This document shows, one piece after another, positions 15,035-22,161 of a stretch of 26,351 nucleotides of DNA. The notes under the pieces are model-generated. The model had not been told where the DNA came from, searched no databases, and saw only the letters and a program-made list of their open reading frames with translations. Positions within the stretch are counted from its first letter, which is position 1; the number at the start of each line of letters is the position of its first letter. The position numbers and the translations under genes were made by a program. Source of the stretch: SZUA-217 sp964194555 (GTDB lineage Bacteria > Actinomycetota > Acidimicrobiia > Spongiisociales > ZC4RG35); contig CAXMMT010000096.1 of assembly GCA_964194555.1 (NCBI GenBank), forward strand, positions 1 to 26,351, given 5' to 3'.

Positions 15035-15985
15035 ATGACAGACAGCACAACCCGCCCAAGTTGGCTCGTTGACGAGAGTGGCCGCCTGACTACCGATGTC
15101 CTCAAGCAGTATCTCGTCGACATCGGCCGGTACGATTTGCTCACCGCAGAGGATGAGGTTCGTCTCGCCCAGGCCATGGAGACGGCCAACGAGGCCCGGC
15201 GCCGGTTGGACACCGGAACTCCAAGAAAGGCGGCCGAACATGCTCGTCTACAACGTGCAGTTCGTTTCGGGAGTCAGGCGCGCGAGCAGTTCATCGCGGC
15301 CAATCTACGTCTGGTCGTCGCCAACGCCCGGCGCTATGCCGGGGGCAACGTTGACATGCTCGATCTCGTTCAAGAGGGAAACTTGGGTTTGATCAAGGCG
15401 GTGGAGAGGTTTGATTGGCGCAGGGGATTCAAGTTCTCTACTTACGCAACCTGGTGGATCCGCCAGGCGATGCAACGGGCCCGCGCCAGTCTGGGCGATT
15501 CGATCCGCATTCCGACAGGCGTGTTCGACAACCTTGGCCCCGTGCGCGCCGCCTCCGAGGCGCTTCGCACGACACTCGGTCGTGCAGCCACGCCGGCGGA
15601 GATCGCCGAGGAAACCGGGATCAGTCGGAGAGACGTCGAGAAGGCTCTGTCGGTGGGCATCACGGTTGCTCTGGAGACCCCGGTCGGAGATGATGGAGCC
15701 CAACTCGGTGACTTCATAGCCGATGCCGATACCCCGGATCCTGAACTCGTGGTTGAGCAACGAGTCCTCGAGGAGGCACTGGCACGCAGCCTCGCCACTC
15801 TCCCCGATCTCCAGCGCCGGGCGCTCACGCTGCGTTTCGGGCTGGAAGATGGGCGACCGGAGACTATGGCGAGGATCTCGGAATTGATCGGCCTTCCCGA
15901 ACATCGGCTGCCCGGATTCATCTCCGAAACGCTGGAGGTACTCAGCGAGGATCTCGAAGCGCTCGAGGAGATGCGCGTCGCATGA
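15035..15985 (+). CDS. RNA polymerase sigma-70 family factor (group 2-like) with atypical region 4.2
   Basis: 316 residues. Region 1.2 reads LKQYLVDIGRYDLLTAEDEVRLA. Region 2 is well kept (AANLRLVVANARRYAGGNVDMLDLVQEGNLGLIKAVERFDW, then FKFSTYATWWIRQAMQRA), so -10 recognition and melting should be normal. Region 3 is seen around LGRAATPAEIAEETGISRRDVEKAL, and region 4.1 in LPDLQRRALTLRFGLEDG. Region 4.2 departs from the family: the usual LEEVGRELGVTRERIRQIEAKALRKLR is replaced by MARISELIGLPEHRLPGFISETLEVL, so the -35 recognition helix is not conventional. There is no long region 1.1, which fits group 2. ATG 15035 was chosen; GTG 15023 and 14984 are in frame. A 29-codon ORF (GTG 14937 to TGA 15026) ends 8 nt before the ATG and might be a leader. 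Confidence 0.88.
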   Translation: MTDSTTRPSWLVDESGRLTTDVLKQYLVDIGRYDLLTAEDEVRLAQAMETANEARRRLDTGTPRKAAEHARLQRAVRFGSQAREQFIAANLRLVVANARRYAGGNVDMLDLVQEGNLGLIKAVERFDWRRGFKFSTYATWWIRQAMQRARASLGDSIRIPTGVFDNLGPVRAASEALRTTLGRAATPAEIAEETGISRRDVEKALSVGITVALETPVGDDGAQLGDFIADADTPDPELVVEQRVLEEALARSLATLPDLQRRALTLRFGLEDGRPETMARISELIGLPEHRLPGFISETLEVLSEDLEALEEMRVA

Positions 15986-16116
15986 TGCACATCTGTCGGC
16001 CGGGCCCCGTAGATGGCTCTTTGGCCCCTTGAGAGCTCGGATTGGCCTGGTCCACGGTTTGTGATGTCAATGATTGGAGGTCACACCGCGCGGCTGGAGC
16101 GAGGTAGCTCAAAGAT

Positions 16117-16137
16117 CGCCGGCACATGGGCCGGAGG
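16117..16137 (-). terminator. Weak hairpin downstream of rtcB
   Basis: On the minus strand CCGGC and GCCGG pair around a short CCATGT loop about 10-25 nt after the rtcB stop, followed by CGATCTTT. The rest of the 161-nt gap between the sigma gene and rtcB shows nothing clear. Confidence 0.3.
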
Positions 16138-16146
16138 AGACGAAAC

Positions 16147-17571
16147 TCAGCCCTTGACCACGCCGACAGGCCGTAGCCGGGCCACTTTGGCGGCCAGACC
16201 GGCTCGTGCACATACGTCGGCTACTTCGTCGACGTCCTTGTAGGCATATGGAGCCTCCTCGGAGAGCAGGCCGATCGACCCCGCTCGCACCGAGATTCCC
16301 CTGGCTTGGAGTTGCTCGCGCACTTGGTGGCCCGACTCCTTCTTCTTCGCCATCTTGCGACTCATCACACGTCCTGCTCCGTGCGCTGCGGAGGCAAACG
16401 CCGGGTTATCGTTCACGCCGCGCAGCACCCAGGAGGCCGTTCCCATCGACCCCGGCACAAGTACCGGCTGGCCGACAGCGACCAGGTCCTCGGGCAGGTC
16501 GGGATGCCCCGGCCCGAAGGCGCGGGTGGCCCCCTTCCGATGCACGCACAGCTCCTTGGGTCGGCCCCCTACCTCATGCGTCTCGATCTTGGCCAGATTG
16601 TGGGCCACATCGAAGACGAGGCTCATCCCGGTCGCCCTCGGAGAAACACCGAAGGCATCGGCAAACGCCTCTCGAGCCGCATGGGCAAGTATGTGGCGGT
16701 TAGCCCAAGCGAAGTTGGCCGATGCAGCCATCGCCCCCAGGTATTCACGCCCCTCGGGTGTGTCTACCGGCACACAGGCAAGTTGACGATCGGGTAGGGC
16801 GATGTCGTAGCGACCCATCGCAGGGCCCATGACCCGCAGTTGATCAGTGCAGGTCTGATGGCCAAGCCCACGGGATCCGCAGTGCAGCATTACCACCAGC
16901 ATCCCCTCGGCTAAACCAAACGCCCTTGCCGCTTCGGAATCATGGATCTCGTCGACTACTTGAATCTCGAGAAAGTGGTTCCCGGCGCCCAACGAGCCCA
17001 ACTGGCCCCGTCCCCGCTCGACGGCGCGATCGCTGATCACCGACGGGTCGGCGCCGACCGATGTGCCTTTCTCTTCGCATTTCTCCAGGTCGTCTTCCCA
17101 GCCGTACCCCGCATCGAGAGCGGCCGCGGCCCCTCTGGCAAGCACGTCAGGTACCAAGCGAGCCTCGGCAATCGCTCCCTTGCCAAGTCCGCGGGGAATC
17201 CGCCAGTCGAGATTGCCCATCACCGCGTCCTTGTGACTGTCGAAGTCGGCCTCCGTGAAGTTCGATGCGAGTAGTCGGACGCCACAACAAATGTCGAAAC
17301 CGACGCCGCCAGGGGAGACCACTCCTCCTTCGTTGATCGCGGTGGCTGCAACCCCGCCGATGGGAAAACCGTAGCCCCAATGAATGTCGGGCATAGCGAA
17401 AGACGCCTTCACTATTCCGGGCAGGTGGGCGACATTGCCGACCTGGTCGGACGCACGCTCCGATCTCACCAGCTCCATGAGGGCCTCTGAGGCGAAGATC
17501 CGGCCAGGCACCGCCATCCCGTTGGTAGCAGGAAGCTCCCAGACAACGTCAGAGATGCGCCGATACTCCAT
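16147..17571 (-). CDS. rtcB: RtcB RNA-splicing/repair ligase
   Basis: 474 residues covering the whole RtcB family. The metal-site segments are all present: FAMPDIHWGYGFPIGG, PGGVGFDICCGVR (Asp and Cys ligands), GSLGAGNHFLEIQ, LHCGSRGLGH and VAHNLAK (His ligands). CVHRKGATRAFGPG holds the His that accepts GMP. The enzyme joins 2',3'-cyclic phosphate or 3'-phosphate ends to 5'-OH ends using GTP and Mn2+, in tRNA splicing or RNA repair. The length fits the long form. The gene follows an archease gene by 45 nt on the same strand; archease speeds RtcB guanylylation, so the two clearly work together. ATG 17571 starts the conserved N-terminus; the ribosome site is weak (GTGGGGAT next to the ATG). 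Confidence 0.96.
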   Translation of the reverse strand: MEYRRISDVVWELPATNGMAVPGRIFASEALMELVRSERASDQVGNVAHLPGIVKASFAMPDIHWGYGFPIGGVAATAINEGGVVSPGGVGFDICCGVRLLASNFTEADFDSHKDAVMGNLDWRIPRGLGKGAIAEARLVPDVLARGAAAALDAGYGWEDDLEKCEEKGTSVGADPSVISDRAVERGRGQLGSLGAGNHFLEIQVVDEIHDSEAARAFGLAEGMLVVMLHCGSRGLGHQTCTDQLRVMGPAMGRYDIALPDRQLACVPVDTPEGREYLGAMAASANFAWANRHILAHAAREAFADAFGVSPRATGMSLVFDVAHNLAKIETHEVGGRPKELCVHRKGATRAFGPGHPDLPEDLVAVGQPVLVPGSMGTASWVLRGVNDNPAFASAAHGAGRVMSRKMAKKKESGHQVREQLQARGISVRAGSIGLLSEEAPYAYKDVDEVADVCARAGLAAKVARLRPVGVVKG

Positions 17572-17616
17572 ATCCCCACTGTGCCGGATTCGACTGGTGT
17601 TTGCCAGGGCCGAAGG

Positions 17617-18030
17617 TCAGACGTCGAAGTACACCCGGCCGTACCAGACATCCTTTCTCTGCTCCACAACCAGGTCGTGGTAGGTGACCGCTTTGATCGG
17701 AGGTCCAACGGGCTCAACTGCACCGACGAGAACACCACCCGCCTTCACCCTGACGGCAAGGTTCCCGGGGTCCGTCGATACCCGGAAGGCACAGAAGATG
17801 AGGTTCTCGACCTCGGAGTGATAGAGCAGCTCGGATAGCGTGTCGACCACCAGCTCCTCGACAGCCTGCGCCACCACCTTCACCTCGACCCATTTCCTGG
17901 CAGATGACGGCTCGGCGGAGCCAATGAGCCCGAACATTCCGGCGCAAAGCTCCCCGATCAGTTCGCCCAGGGTGTTGGCAGTGGCCTCGATCCCGGTCTC
18001 GGCGGTGTGGGAGAGAACACGAAATGGCAT
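17617..18030 (-). CDS. Archease (RtcB activator)
   Basis: 137 residues from ATG 18030. Archease landmarks are MPFRVLSHTAETGIEATANTLGEL near the N-terminus, where most members have DHTAD, and the C-terminal IKAVTYHDLVVEQ, with the conserved Asp near the metal site, and WYGRVYFDV. The first Asp of the usual DHTAD motif is Ser and the second is Glu, a mild variant. Archease helps RtcB form its GMP adduct and allows multiple turnovers. The frame is open to 18144, but residues before MPFRV look non-coding. The box CACAAT ends 6 nt before the ATG, a poor but possible -10 for a leaderless start. Confidence 0.9.
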   Translation of the reverse strand: MPFRVLSHTAETGIEATANTLGELIGELCAGMFGLIGSAEPSSARKWVEVKVVAQAVEELVVDTLSELLYHSEVENLIFCAFRVSTDPGNLAVRVKAGGVLVGAVEPVGPPIKAVTYHDLVVEQRKDVWYGRVYFDV

Positions 18031-18088
18031 GCGAGCATTGTGGTCTCCGGGGCCAACTCTGTGATCGGGGCCATCGTCCACGTCTATT

Positions 18089-18211
18089 TCAGCGGGCGCC
18101 GACCATGTCATAGGCCTCGCCATCTGCGGTCTCGAAGAGCTCATCGACTATGCCGGCTTCGACTAACCAGGTCCCAAAGATGGGGTGGCTCGTCAACGTC
18201 GACTTTTCCAA
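18089..18211 (-). CDS. Possible small protein upstream of archease
   Basis: A stretch of about 35-40 codons on the minus strand has GC-rich third positions and a protein-like composition: SHPIFGTWLVEAGIVDELF, then ETADGEAYDMVGAR and TGA. Starts could be TTG 18211 or TTG 18196. It would be the first gene of the archease/rtcB run, 58 nt before archease. I do not recognise it. It lies opposite the leader of the ABC ATPase gene, so chance coding is possible. Confidence 0.3.
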   Translation of the reverse strand: MEKSTLTSHPIFGTWLVEAGIVDELFETADGEAYDMVGAR

Positions 18212-18288
18212 TATAGAGTGCTGCGAGGTGGTCGGCCAGAAGGAGATCAGCCGACTCCGGTCTTGGCTAACCACAGAAGGAGACAACT

Positions 18289-19518
18289 ATGGCCGGAATA
18301 ACAATGAAGGGTCTCGGGAAGATCTACGAAGGAGGGACCCGGGCGGTCGGCAACGTCGATCTCGAGATCCACGACGGTGAGTTCCTGGTTCTGGTCGGGC
18401 CGTCCGGCTGTGGAAAGTCGACGATCCTGCGGATGATCGCTGGCCTCGAGGAGATATCGGAAGGGGTAATGATGATCGGGGACCGGGTGGTCAACGATGT
18501 TGCCCCCAAGGACCGAGACATCGCCATGGTTTTTCAGAATTACGCCCTCTATCCCCACATGTCGGTATATGACAACATGGCATTCGGGCTCCAGTTGCGG
18601 AAGTACAAGAAGGAAGACATCGAGCGGCTCGTCACCGACGCAGCAGAGGTACTCGAGATAGTCGATCTCCTCGAGCGCAAGCCAAAAGCTCTATCTGGTG
18701 GCCAGCGGCAACGGGTAGCCATGGGCCGCGCCATCGTCCGTGAGCCTGCCGCCTTTCTCATGGACGAGCCCCTTTCCAATCTCGACGCCAAACTCAGGGT
18801 GCAGATGCGGGCCGAGCTGGAGCGTCTTCACAATCGTTTGGGGACTACCACGGTGTATGTCACCCACGATCAGGTCGAGGCGATGACTCTGGGCGACCGG
18901 GTGGCCGTCCTTCGCTCGGTATCGGAAGCCCGCCCCTACAACCTCCAACAGTTGGGCCATCCCACAGAGCTATTCGATCATCCGGACAATCTCTTCGTCG
19001 CGGGATTCATCGGGAGCCCATCAATGAATCTCACCTATTGCCATCTCGAGACCGAAGGTGACAAGGTCATCGCGGTGTTGCCCAACACTCGTCTCGCTGT
19101 GGACAAGGCAACGCTGGACGCTCATCCTGGTCTGGAGAATCACATGAATGAGGAACTCGTGATCGGGCTCCGTCCTAGTGGGCTGGAGGCCGCCGCGGTG
19201 GCAGGAGAAGACCCCGAGCGTGCGCTGGTGGCGCAGGTCGAGGTAACCGAGATGCTCGGTGCCGACACCTACATCCACTTCTCCATCGATAGAAGTCCTG
19301 TGATCACGCCGGACATCGAGGAACTGCTCGTAGACTCCGGTAAGAGCGTCGCTTCGCTCGGTGACACGACGCAATTCATCGCTCGAGTCAGCCCCGACAT
19401 AAGGGTGAAGCACGGCGATACGGTCGAGTTGGTGGTGGATACCTCCAAGCTGCATTTCTTCGATCCCAAGTCCGGCGATCGCATCGGGGCCAGCAAGGCG
19501 GTCGCGGCCAGCGTTTGA
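18289..19518 (+). CDS. ABC transporter ATP-binding protein, MalK/UgpC/MsmX type
   Basis: 409 residues. The nucleotide-binding domain shows Walker A GPSGCGKST (about 39-47), Q-loop VFQNYALYPHMS, signature LSGGQRQRVAMGRA, Walker B FLMDEPLSNLD and H-loop VTHDQVEAMT. The C-terminal ~150 residues are the TOBE/OB regulatory part, with GLRPSGLE. This layout is that of ATPases energising sugar or glycerol-phosphate importers. After RVAVL there is a short insertion (RSVSEARPYN) before the conserved LQQLGHPTELFDHP. No permease or binding protein is adjacent, so it may serve several importers, as MsmX does. ATG 18289 has AGAAGGAGA 5-6 nt upstream, a strong ribosome site. Confidence 0.93.
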   Translation: MAGITMKGLGKIYEGGTRAVGNVDLEIHDGEFLVLVGPSGCGKSTILRMIAGLEEISEGVMMIGDRVVNDVAPKDRDIAMVFQNYALYPHMSVYDNMAFGLQLRKYKKEDIERLVTDAAEVLEIVDLLERKPKALSGGQRQRVAMGRAIVREPAAFLMDEPLSNLDAKLRVQMRAELERLHNRLGTTTVYVTHDQVEAMTLGDRVAVLRSVSEARPYNLQQLGHPTELFDHPDNLFVAGFIGSPSMNLTYCHLETEGDKVIAVLPNTRLAVDKATLDAHPGLENHMNEELVIGLRPSGLEAAAVAGEDPERALVAQVEVTEMLGADTYIHFSIDRSPVITPDIEELLVDSGKSVASLGDTTQFIARVSPDIRVKHGDTVELVVDTSKLHFFDPKSGDRIGASKAVAASV

Positions 19519-19683
19519 GCGAAGGTATTAACCAGATTCGCGTTGTGAAGGCAGTTTTGGGTCATGCCCGGGACTCAGGTCTACAGCCGTCGGAACAGTG
19601 CGCTACACGGGGAATCGTGAATCTTTTCATTTCGCTCTCCTTTCGCTTCGTCTCGTAACGGATTTGGGCATTGATTGGAGATT

Positions 19684-20091
19684 TCAGTCGGTGGGGTCGG
19701 GTATGTTCCCGATCACTTGTCTTGCTTGTTCCGCGAGACGCTGTTTGGCCTGGCCGACGTCTTCGAGGGCCTCTCGGAGCTGGTCGAGCTCCCCAGATCG
19801 GACTTTGATCCCTTCCCGTATGAACAGAGCGGCAGCTTCTGACCGGCTTCTGACCGCCCCGGTCTCGACCCAGTCGTCCAGGTCGCTTTTGGTGTCCTCG
19901 TCGATGCGGACCATGACCACTTGATCTCGGGATGTGCGCCCCATTTCTGCGACGGTGGTTTTCATGTCACCCGCCAGGCACAACACGGTGCAGTTGGCGA
20001 GGTCACCGTCGCCTCCCAGACCGATTCGAAAGTCGATGCCGTGCTCTTCGAGGGTCTTGCTGACTTGGGTCCACACATCACTCACAGTCAC
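19684..20091 (-). CDS. Ribbon-helix-helix (CopG-like) DNA-binding regulator
   Basis: 135 residues. The middle (about 57-95) reads QVVMVRIDEDTKSDLDDWVETGAVRSRSEAAALFIREGI, a clear ribbon-helix-helix unit with the MVRID strand and the RSRSEAAALFI helix. An N-terminal region of about 55 residues and a C-terminal amphipathic helix (LDQLREALEDVGQAKQRLAEQ) flank it. No toxin gene is fused or overlapping; the mazF-like gene ends 86 nt upstream on the same strand. The 86-nt gap contains a promoter (TGTAAT boxes) overlaid with repeated TTAC half-sites, consistent with autoregulation. GTG 20091 or GTG 20085 may be the start. It could be an orphan antitoxin or a plasmid-type regulator. Confidence 0.7.
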   Translation of the reverse strand: MTVSDVWTQVSKTLEEHGIDFRIGLGGDGDLANCTVLCLAGDMKTTVAEMGRTSRDQVVMVRIDEDTKSDLDDWVETGAVRSRSEAAALFIREGIKVRSGELDQLREALEDVGQAKQRLAEQARQVIGNIPDPTD

Positions 20092-20094
20092 AGC

Positions 20095-20128
20095 GTAATA
20101 CGATTACACATTACAGACAACTCGTAAT
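20095..20128. promoter_or_regulatory. Candidate operator: paired GTAAT/ATTAC half-sites
   Basis: GTAAT (20095-20099) and ATTAC (20103-20107) form one inverted repeat, and ATTAC (20110-20114) and GTAAT (20124-20128) form another with opposite polarity. On the minus strand these overlap TGTAAT, a good -10 box 11 nt before GTG 20091. Short repeated half-sites suit a ribbon-helix-helix repressor. Confidence 0.5.
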
Positions 20129-20177
20129 GCCGGGGTTCGGGGTGGGCGCATATTGGATAGCGCGATCCAGGAGGTGG

Positions 20178-20516
20178 TCAAAGGTCGAACAGGTATCGCA
20201 GCACCCGCCCGATCTCAAACATGGCATTGGGTCCGCTTACCCCGAGCCGTGTCATCAGACGCCGATCTGAGACCGACTTCACATCCTCGCACTTGGCGTA
20301 GCTCGGGTGATCGAGGCCGGACTCGCCGACTTCGACATCGACATGGGATGGCAGGTCGCGACGGGCCGACGTAACCGGCACGACAAGGACCACGCCAGAA
20401 TGGCCTTCGTTCATGGCATCAGTCGAGACGATCACGGCCGGACGCACTCCCCCCTGCTCACGACCGACCGGTTCCCCGAAGTCGACTAGCCAGATCTCAC
20501 CGCGGCGCGGAGTCAC
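20178..20516 (-). CDS. mazF: MazF/PemK-type endoribonuclease toxin
   Basis: 112 residues of the MazF/PemK fold. The N-terminus RRGEIWLVDFGEPVGREQGGVRPAVIVS holds the conserved Glu and the GxRPAVI strand with Arg. Then come VVPVTSARRD (Thr/Ser of the active site), CEDVKSVSDRRL and the C-terminal helix IGRVLRYLF. MazF toxins cut mRNA at short motifs in the cytosol and stop growth when the antitoxin is degraded. GTG 20516 overlaps the antitoxin stop in GTGA, so toxin synthesis is coupled to antitoxin translation. Confidence 0.93.
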   Translation of the reverse strand: MTPRRGEIWLVDFGEPVGREQGGVRPAVIVSTDAMNEGHSGVVLVVPVTSARRDLPSHVDVEVGESGLDHPSYAKCEDVKSVSDRRLMTRLGVSGPNAMFEIGRVLRYLFDL

Positions 20517-20752
20517 TCCGAGGCGTCCCCGACCGTACCTTCCTCAGTACGCCGCTCCGCCTCGATCTCGGCCCACGCCTCAGAATCATCGCGGAGCTCC
20601 TCATACCGCCGATTGAACTGCTCGAAGAAGACACGGCGTTCGAGGGCGTCAACTGCGTCGTCTAGCACTCGCGTCATGGGACGCTTAGTCGAATCCGCCA
20701 GCGCAGCAAGGCGGTCTCGTGTTTGCTCACTGACTCGGATCGTGGTGCTCAT
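20513..20752 (-). CDS. MazE-like ribbon-helix-helix antitoxin
   Basis: 79 residues. The first ~45 (STTIRVSEQTRDRLAALADSTKRPM, then TRVLDDAVDALERR) form a ribbon-helix-helix DNA-binding domain. The rest is acidic and probably disordered until it wraps the toxin (RYEELRDDSEAWAEIEAERRTEE). It neutralises the MazF-type toxin and represses the operon. ATG 20752 lies 6 nt after the TAGGCT box, so it is likely leaderless. The promoter overlaps a 16-bp perfect palindrome, its probable operator. Confidence 0.88.
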   Translation of the reverse strand: MSTTIRVSEQTRDRLAALADSTKRPMTRVLDDAVDALERRVFFEQFNRRYEELRDDSEAWAEIEAERRTEEGTVGDASE

Positions 20753-20758
20753 ACGTCT

Positions 20759-20799
20759 AGCCTACATCTTTGTCTACAGTGTTGTAGACAAAGATGTAG
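20759..20799 (-). promoter_or_regulatory. TA operon promoter and 16-bp palindromic operator
   Basis: CTACATCTTTGTCTAC (20762-20777) and GTAGACAAAGATGTAG (20784-20799) are perfect inverted repeats separated by AGTGTT. The minus-strand -10 box TAGGCT (20764-20759) overlaps the end of one arm, 6 nt before the antitoxin ATG. Binding here would block RNA polymerase. The TTGT..ACAA core may hold two ribbon-helix-helix dimers. Confidence 0.75.
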
Positions 20800-20890
20800 A
20801 TCGCCGAGAACGGCGGTCACCGCCTCGGGTTCGGCGGCGGCGTCTTGAACCAGCGCCGAGTGACCTCTGCTCACCAAGTACTTCGATCGG

Positions 20891-20935
20891 TGGGCGTTGA
20901 CGGACTCGAACCGCCGACCCCTGCCTTGTAAGGGC
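20891..20935 (-). repeat. 3' fragment of a tRNA-Val(UAC) gene: probable attachment site
   Basis: On the minus strand the sequence gives GCC-CTTACAA-GGC (anticodon stem and loop, anticodon TAC), variable loop, a T arm (GGCGG-TTCGAGT-CCGTC) and the acceptor end AACGCCC plus discriminator A. The D arm and the 5' acceptor strand, which would read GGGCGTT, are missing on the upstream side, and anticodon-stem pairing fails after 3 bp. So only the 3' ~45 nt of the gene is present. This is the usual scar of an integrase using the anticodon region as attB. By geometry the element lies at higher coordinates and the complete tRNA gene should be at its other end. Confidence 0.7.
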
Positions 20936-21066
20936 TTATCGAGGGTTTGGCAGACCTGGCGAAACTCGCAGAATGCACCCGCTACCAGGGGTTATGTATT
21001 GCGACGTTTCGCGTCATTTCTCGTTTGTTTTCCGTCCTCATGTGGTCGCAGCGTGGTCGCGGACCG

Positions 21067-21624
21067 CTATGTGCTGTCCAGTCTTTTTTCTATGAAGGTC
21101 CGGACTCGTCGCTGGATTGCGCCGACAACGGGTAGATCGTCCACGCGATCCAGAAGGACCTCGGGATCGACAAGCCCACTAGCGATTAGAGCATCGGCAA
21201 ACTCGTAGTCCTTCTCGCGTCCGGCCACGAGCTTGGCAAGAACGAGATCATGAGGTTCGAGGCATACGGCCTCAGCGGCTCCCGTGTCTCCCCACTCGAA
21301 GGAGATCACGCGTTCCTGCCATCCCTCAGGAAGAGTCGCCGTCGAGAGTCCAACCCCTTGACCGTAGTAACCGAACTGCGAGTGAAACATGGAAGCCTCT
21401 CCTATCGCTCCATCGACCTGGTCGGCCTTCTCTTCTGCACCGTCCTCTTCTGCGCCGTCGATCAGGAAGGCGATGTCGGCTTCGATCGATACGGTGGCTT
21501 CGGGCGGCAGCTCGGTCTCCGGATAGGCGGCCAGGATCGCCTGGCTACCGATCACCAGAATCCGGCCGTCGTCAGTGACCTCTGCGGCTGCTCTGAGGAT
21601 GTGGGCTAGATCGGCGCGTCTCAC
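21067..21624 (-). CDS. DUF6036-like nucleotidyltransferase-fold protein (possible toxin)
   Basis: 185 residues from GTG 21624. The N-terminus DLAHILRAAAEVTDDGRILVIGSQAILAAYP contains the GSxA-type motif of minimal nucleotidyltransferases, and TVSIEADIAFL gives the following acidic strand. The rest contains CLEPHDLVLAKLVAGREKDYEFADALIASG, a segment typical of DUF6036/AbiEii-like proteins. Such proteins often pair with a small DNA-binding partner in toxin-antitoxin-like units. Here the GTG overlaps the stop of the HTH gene in GTGA, so the two are coupled. The frame is open to 21795, but that part is antisense-like and overlaps the HTH gene. Enzymatic activity is not shown by sequence; the usual second Asp is not clear. 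Confidence 0.7.
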   Translation of the reverse strand: MRRADLAHILRAAAEVTDDGRILVIGSQAILAAYPETELPPEATVSIEADIAFLIDGAEEDGAEEKADQVDGAIGEASMFHSQFGYYGQGVGLSTATLPEGWQERVISFEWGDTGAAEAVCLEPHDLVLAKLVAGREKDYEFADALIASGLVDPEVLLDRVDDLPVVGAIQRRVRTFIEKRLDST

Positions 21625-22154
21625 GTGTTGGTGCTGGCTTCGTGCTTCTTCCAAGCTTCGAGCACATTCGCTCGTTCTTCCTCGCTCAGGATCCCAGCGA
21701 AGGGTGAGTTCTGCCTCAGATCTCTCCCGAACGGGGACCGACTCGTCATCGCGCCGAGAAGCGCCGGAATCGGTCCGTTGAGGAGACGCTCCCACTCATT
21801 AAGCCATGACTGCGCTCGGCCGCGCGCTGACTTGCGCATCCCGTCGAGGTTGCGCTTCGCCGTTTCGAGGACAGTCGCCGGGTCGACGACTACCCGGCCA
21901 GCGATCGCAAATGTCAACCAGAGACTGCGGCGTTGGTCTCGTGTCAACCTGAGAGTGCGGTCCGCGAGGGCCTCGACGTCGCTCCGTCGTATACGACGGT
22001 GAGTTCCAACCGTGATAAACGGAAGATCTCCTCGATTACACAGATCGACCACGTGTTGGCGCGAGGAATTGAGGATTTGCGCCGACTCACCCGTTGTCAG
22101 GAGCTCATCGTCACGTGCTTCTTGTATTTGTGCTTCAGCGATGTGCTTCCTCAT
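21621..22154 (-). CDS. Excisionase-type HTH protein, partner of the DUF6036 protein
   Basis: 177 residues from ATG 22154. Residues about 18-65 (LLTTGESAQILNSSRQHVVDLC, then NRGDLPFITVGTHRRIRRSDVEAL) form an excisionase/MerR-like winged helix that binds DNA. The C-terminal ~110 residues have no firm match but resemble other antitoxins of this kind (LNEWERLLNGPIPALLGAMTS). The start is decided by TATTGT (22167-22162), 7 nt before the ATG; an earlier in-frame start at 22181 would lie within the promoter palindrome. It probably represses its own operon through the AAAAAACACCA palindrome. Taken with the next gene it looks like a two-gene toxin-antitoxin-type module. Confidence 0.7.
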   Translation of the reverse strand: MRKHIAEAQIQEARDDELLTTGESAQILNSSRQHVVDLCNRGDLPFITVGTHRRIRRSDVEALADRTLRLTRDQRRSLWLTFAIAGRVVVDPATVLETAKRNLDGMRKSARGRAQSWLNEWERLLNGPIPALLGAMTSRSPFGRDLRQNSPFAGILSEEERANVLEAWKKHEASTNT

Positions 22155-22161
22155 GAGAGAC

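Noticed and set aside
16013..16140. tRNA or other structured RNA between the sigma gene and rtcB
   Set aside because: Some GC hairpins are possible but no cloverleaf or conserved RNA motif could be formed.
20891..20980. Complete tRNA gene on the minus strand
   Set aside because: No D arm or 5' acceptor strand matching AACGCCC exists on the upstream side, so only the 3' part is present.
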